Positions 61,575 through 64,000 of a stretch of DNA of 64,000 nucleotides are shown here, piece after piece (position 1 is the stretch's first letter; each line of letters begins with the position of its first letter). The position numbers and the translations under genes were made by a program. Source of the DNA: Paenibacillus sp. V4I3 (GTDB taxonomy: Bacteria; Bacillota; Bacilli; Paenibacillales; NBRC-103111); assembly GCF_030817215.1 (NCBI RefSeq), contig NZ_JAUSZA010000001.1, forward strand, positions 574,501-638,500, written 5' to 3'. The notes under the pieces were generated by a model. That model was not told the DNA's origin. It saw nothing but the letters and a program-made list of their open reading frames with translations, and did no database searches.

Positions 61575-64000
61575 ATGAAGTCCAGACAAAGCAAGTGGTT
61601 ATCCTTGGTATTTATCTTTATTCTAGCTACGCAATCCTTAGTAACAGGAACCGCTTTTGCAGCTGATGAGATTTCTAAACTCGTCCTGAATAAAAACGAG
61701 CTTGCCTTGCAAGTCGGAGATACAGCCAATCTGACAGCAACCGCCATCTTCGTAAGCGGCTCCACCGAGAATGCAACCGTCAAAACCGATTGGAATTCAG
61801 GTTCAACCGATGTTGCCTCCGTCTATGCGGGTGTGGTGACAGCCAAAAAAGAAGGCAAGGCCGTAATAACTGCCACGTATATGGGTAAGACCGTAATCGT
61901 TAACGTTGATGTTACCAAAAAGGTAAAATCGTTAACCAAAGATAAACAGTCCCTGGCTCTTCGCCTTAATGCGACTGATCAAGTTAAGATTACAGCTTTT
62001 TACGATGACGGCACTTCCGAAGATGTAACGAGCAAGGCTGATTACACCGTTGATACGAGCTCTATTGTGACGGTAACGAATGGATTAGTGAAGGGACAAA
62101 ATCCCGGCAGTGCAACGATTACGATTAAATACATGAATCAATCCCTGACATTGCCAGTCGATGTTGAAGTTGTAAGGCGTATTGATGCTGTGAAGTCCAG
62201 TATATCCCTACTTCTTAACGGAACAGAACCGATCGTACTGAACGCTACGTACCCAGATGGTACAGACGCAGACGTATCCGCCAAAGCCGTATGGACCACT
62301 GACAAACCGAACGTTGCTGATGTAATTAATGGTTCAGTTAAAGGTTACGGTGTAGGTACAGCTAATTTAACTGCCACATACGGTACTAAGTCGACAACGG
62401 TTAAAGTTGATGTGGACAGTACGTTGAAACTCACATTAGATCAACCAAATGTCTTAATGAAGAAAAATGCCATTAAAGATCTGAAATTAGAAGCTACCTA
62501 CATCGACAGCGCTACACCCGTTGACTTTACAGATCGAGCCGAATGGGCTTCGAGTGATGAAGATATCGTCCAAGTCACCAAAGGTAAGCTAACTGCCATA
62601 TCCATAGGTGAAGCGACGATTTATGCCAAGTACGGCGATAAAGTGATTACGGCTAACGTTGACGTTGAAGTTCCTCGCCGTTTAGTCGTTAGTACCGACC
62701 TTCTCTCTATGCAAGTAGGTCAAGTGCTTCCTGCCCTTACTCTGACGGCTACTTATGCCGATGGTACAAGCGATAATACCATCGCAGATAGCGCGGCTTG
62801 GAGCGTGGATAACGACGCCGTTGCATTTGTCAGTAAAGGTTTAGTTAAAGCTTATAAATCCGGTGAAGCCACTATAACCGCGAAATACGGTGGCAAAACA
62901 ACGACAACCAAAGTCGAAGTCGATATCCCTACGACCATCAAAGCAAGTAAAAAAGCCGTTAATTTACAAAAAGGCGGGTCCGATAAAGTCACGTTGACCG
63001 CTTATTTCAAAGACAACAGAGAATTGGATGTCACATCCCTGGCAGAATGGACGACCGGCTCCAAAGATATCGCCGAAGCTCGCAGCGGAGACATTACAGG
63101 TATCGCTACTGGCGCAACAACGATCACAGCCAAATACGGTACACGTACAACCGTCATTCAAGTATCGGTAGGCGTATTAAAGAGTCTAACGGTCAGCCAA
63201 GAAAAGCTCGTTATGAAAAAAGACGATACGGTTAATTTAACAGCAGAAGCTATATATACAGATGATACAAAAAACAGTAACGCAGCCGCAGATGTCATTT
63301 GGACAAGCAGCAACGTCAAAGTAGCCACTGTTGACGGGGGTAAAGTGAAAGCTGTAGCTTCAGGAGAAGCCACCCTGACCGCTCAGCTGGATAGTAAGAC
63401 TGTGACCATAACAGTCCAAGTCGATATGGCCAGTGATCTATCGGCGAATGTCGCCAATTTAGTTTTTGACTTAAATGAAACAAGATCCATCGTACTGACG
63501 GCTACAGATGCAAGCGGCGCAGCTCGCACTGTAACTAATGAGGCTGAGTGGAAATCAAGCAGCAGCACCATCGCGCTAGTATCCAAGGGTGTTGTAACAC
63601 CAGTTTCCCGAGGTAAAGCAACCATAACGGCAACTTATGGCGGTAAAAGTGTATCCATTCCGGTTGAAATCGGTGTGATTCAGACACTAGTCGCTGATAA
63701 ATCTTTCATCGTCACCAAAAGCGGCGATCAAGTTCAAGTGAAATTAACCGCTACTTTAGCCGACGGCACTACCAAAGATGTCACAGAAACAGCAACCTGG
63801 AAAGTCATGGCCTACAAGCTAGGAACCGTTACGGATGGGCTTTTCACAGCAACTGCTTCAGGTAAAACAACGATCACCGGGTCCTTCGGCGGCAAAATGG
63901 TCGCTATTCCCGTCGAAATCGATTCACTGAAATATTTGAAAACAGATAGCGTCAAAATCGAGCTGCAAGAAGGCAAAACAGCTAAGATTGAGGCGTTGGC
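61575..64000 (+). CDS. Secreted protein of tandem BIG2 (bacterial Ig-like) domains, partial
   Basis: At least 808 residues before the window ends. Signal peptide MKSRQSKWLSLVFIFILATQ...TAFA is cleaved before ADEIS. Nine complete BIG2 repeats and the start of a tenth follow, each about 80-84 residues with the pattern L..L-x-G-(x)-L-T-A-T-Y..DGT..DVT..A.W-(T/S)-(S)-(S/N)..I-(A)-V...G.V.A...G.A-T-I-T-A-Y-G-K. Examples are at residues about 32, 114, 196 and 278. Such proteins are cell-surface or secreted adhesins and carbohydrate-binding proteins; a C-terminal anchor or catalytic domain would lie beyond 64000. GGAGGG precedes the ATG. Confidence 0.92.
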   Translation, partial: MKSRQSKWLSLVFIFILATQSLVTGTAFAADEISKLVLNKNELALQVGDTANLTATAIFVSGSTENATVKTDWNSGSTDVASVYAGVVTAKKEGKAVITATYMGKTVIVNVDVTKKVKSLTKDKQSLALRLNATDQVKITAFYDDGTSEDVTSKADYTVDTSSIVTVTNGLVKGQNPGSATITIKYMNQSLTLPVDVEVVRRIDAVKSSISLLLNGTEPIVLNATYPDGTDADVSAKAVWTTDKPNVADVINGSVKGYGVGTANLTATYGTKSTTVKVDVDSTLKLTLDQPNVLMKKNAIKDLKLEATYIDSATPVDFTDRAEWASSDEDIVQVTKGKLTAISIGEATIYAKYGDKVITANVDVEVPRRLVVSTDLLSMQVGQVLPALTLTATYADGTSDNTIADSAAWSVDNDAVAFVSKGLVKAYKSGEATITAKYGGKTTTTKVEVDIPTTIKASKKAVNLQKGGSDKVTLTAYFKDNRELDVTSLAEWTTGSKDIAEARSGDITGIATGATTITAKYGTRTTVIQVSVGVLKSLTVSQEKLVMKKDDTVNLTAEAIYTDDTKNSNAAADVIWTSSNVKVATVDGGKVKAVASGEATLTAQLDSKTVTITVQVDMASDLSANVANLVFDLNETRSIVLTATDASGAARTVTNEAEWKSSSSTIALVSKGVVTPVSRGKATITATYGGKSVSIPVEIGVIQTLVADKSFIVTKSGDQVQVKLTATLADGTTKDVTETATWKVMAYKLGTVTDGLFTATASGKTTITGSFGGKMVAIPVEIDSLKYLKTDSVKIELQEGKTAKIEAL

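Overview
The window looks like chromosome of a Gram-positive, spore-forming Paenibacillaceae member, most likely Paenibacillus. This rests on strong AGGAGG ribosome-binding sites, three lipoprotein solute-binding proteins of CUT1-type sugar ABC importers, a YesM/YesN-type two-component pair, XylR with a classical xyl operator, a YaaH-type LysM-GH18 spore protein, and frequent TTG/GTG starts. Species assignment is inference. No tRNA, rRNA, prophage, transposase or CRISPR locus was seen.

Layout. (1) 1-1694: left edge of a leftward sugar ABC importer operon. (2) 2-16 kb: housekeeping and mixed genes: fumC, a hot-dog thioesterase, a flavin split-barrel protein, a newly read 55-residue ORF, a DUF3298-like protein, an RNA methyltransferase-like protein, a divergent LysR/branched-chain aminotransferase pair, aguB-aguA for putrescine synthesis, an azoreductase, a phosphoesterase, and an unusual dihydroorotate dehydrogenase-like/membrane fusion. 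(3) 16-29.3 kb: alpha-xyloside use: importer, 2-hydroxyacid dehydrogenase and GH31 alpha-xylosidase under a LacI-type regulator with a 28-bp palindromic operator, plus xylR/xylA. A flavohaemoglobin and a Crp/Fnr regulator sit between them. (4) 29.6-41.3 kb: a long leftward polysaccharide-use operon: LplB/LplC/LipO-type importer, two Gfo/Idh/MocA dehydrogenases, a TIM-barrel isomerase/epimerase, an unclassified 578-residue protein, a GH105-like hydrolase and, coupled at the end, an MgtC-family protein. (5) 41.8-51 kb: complete myo-inositol catabolic operon iolD-E-C-A-J-G-B followed by a LacI-type regulator. iolA carries a one-base frameshift. Two tandem TTAAGCGCTTAA operators lie just downstream of the predicted iolD promoter. 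(6) 51-54.5 kb: YesN/YesM two-component system. (7) 54.6-61 kb: YiaAB protein, two membrane proteins, a TetR regulator with a predicted leaderless transcript, an SDR-alpha/beta-hydrolase fusion, and YaaH. One TAGTAC/GTACTA operator type occurs at three promoters here. (8) 61.6-64 kb: start of a large secreted protein made of tandem bacterial Ig-like (BIG2) repeats, cut by the window edge.

Intergenic regions hold at least three families of short dispersed repeats: a 26-bp palindrome spaced 52/63/52 bp, a GTTGTA...TACAAC palindrome, and a roughly 90-bp GCATAG...CTAAATA repeat. Several genes contain GC-rich islands with perfect inverted repeats inside coding sequence. The strongest leads for undescribed biology are the dihydroorotate dehydrogenase-like fusion to a duplicated histidine-motif membrane domain, the TetR/SDR-hydrolase/YiaAB regulon, and the polysaccharide operon with its unclassified 578-residue protein.
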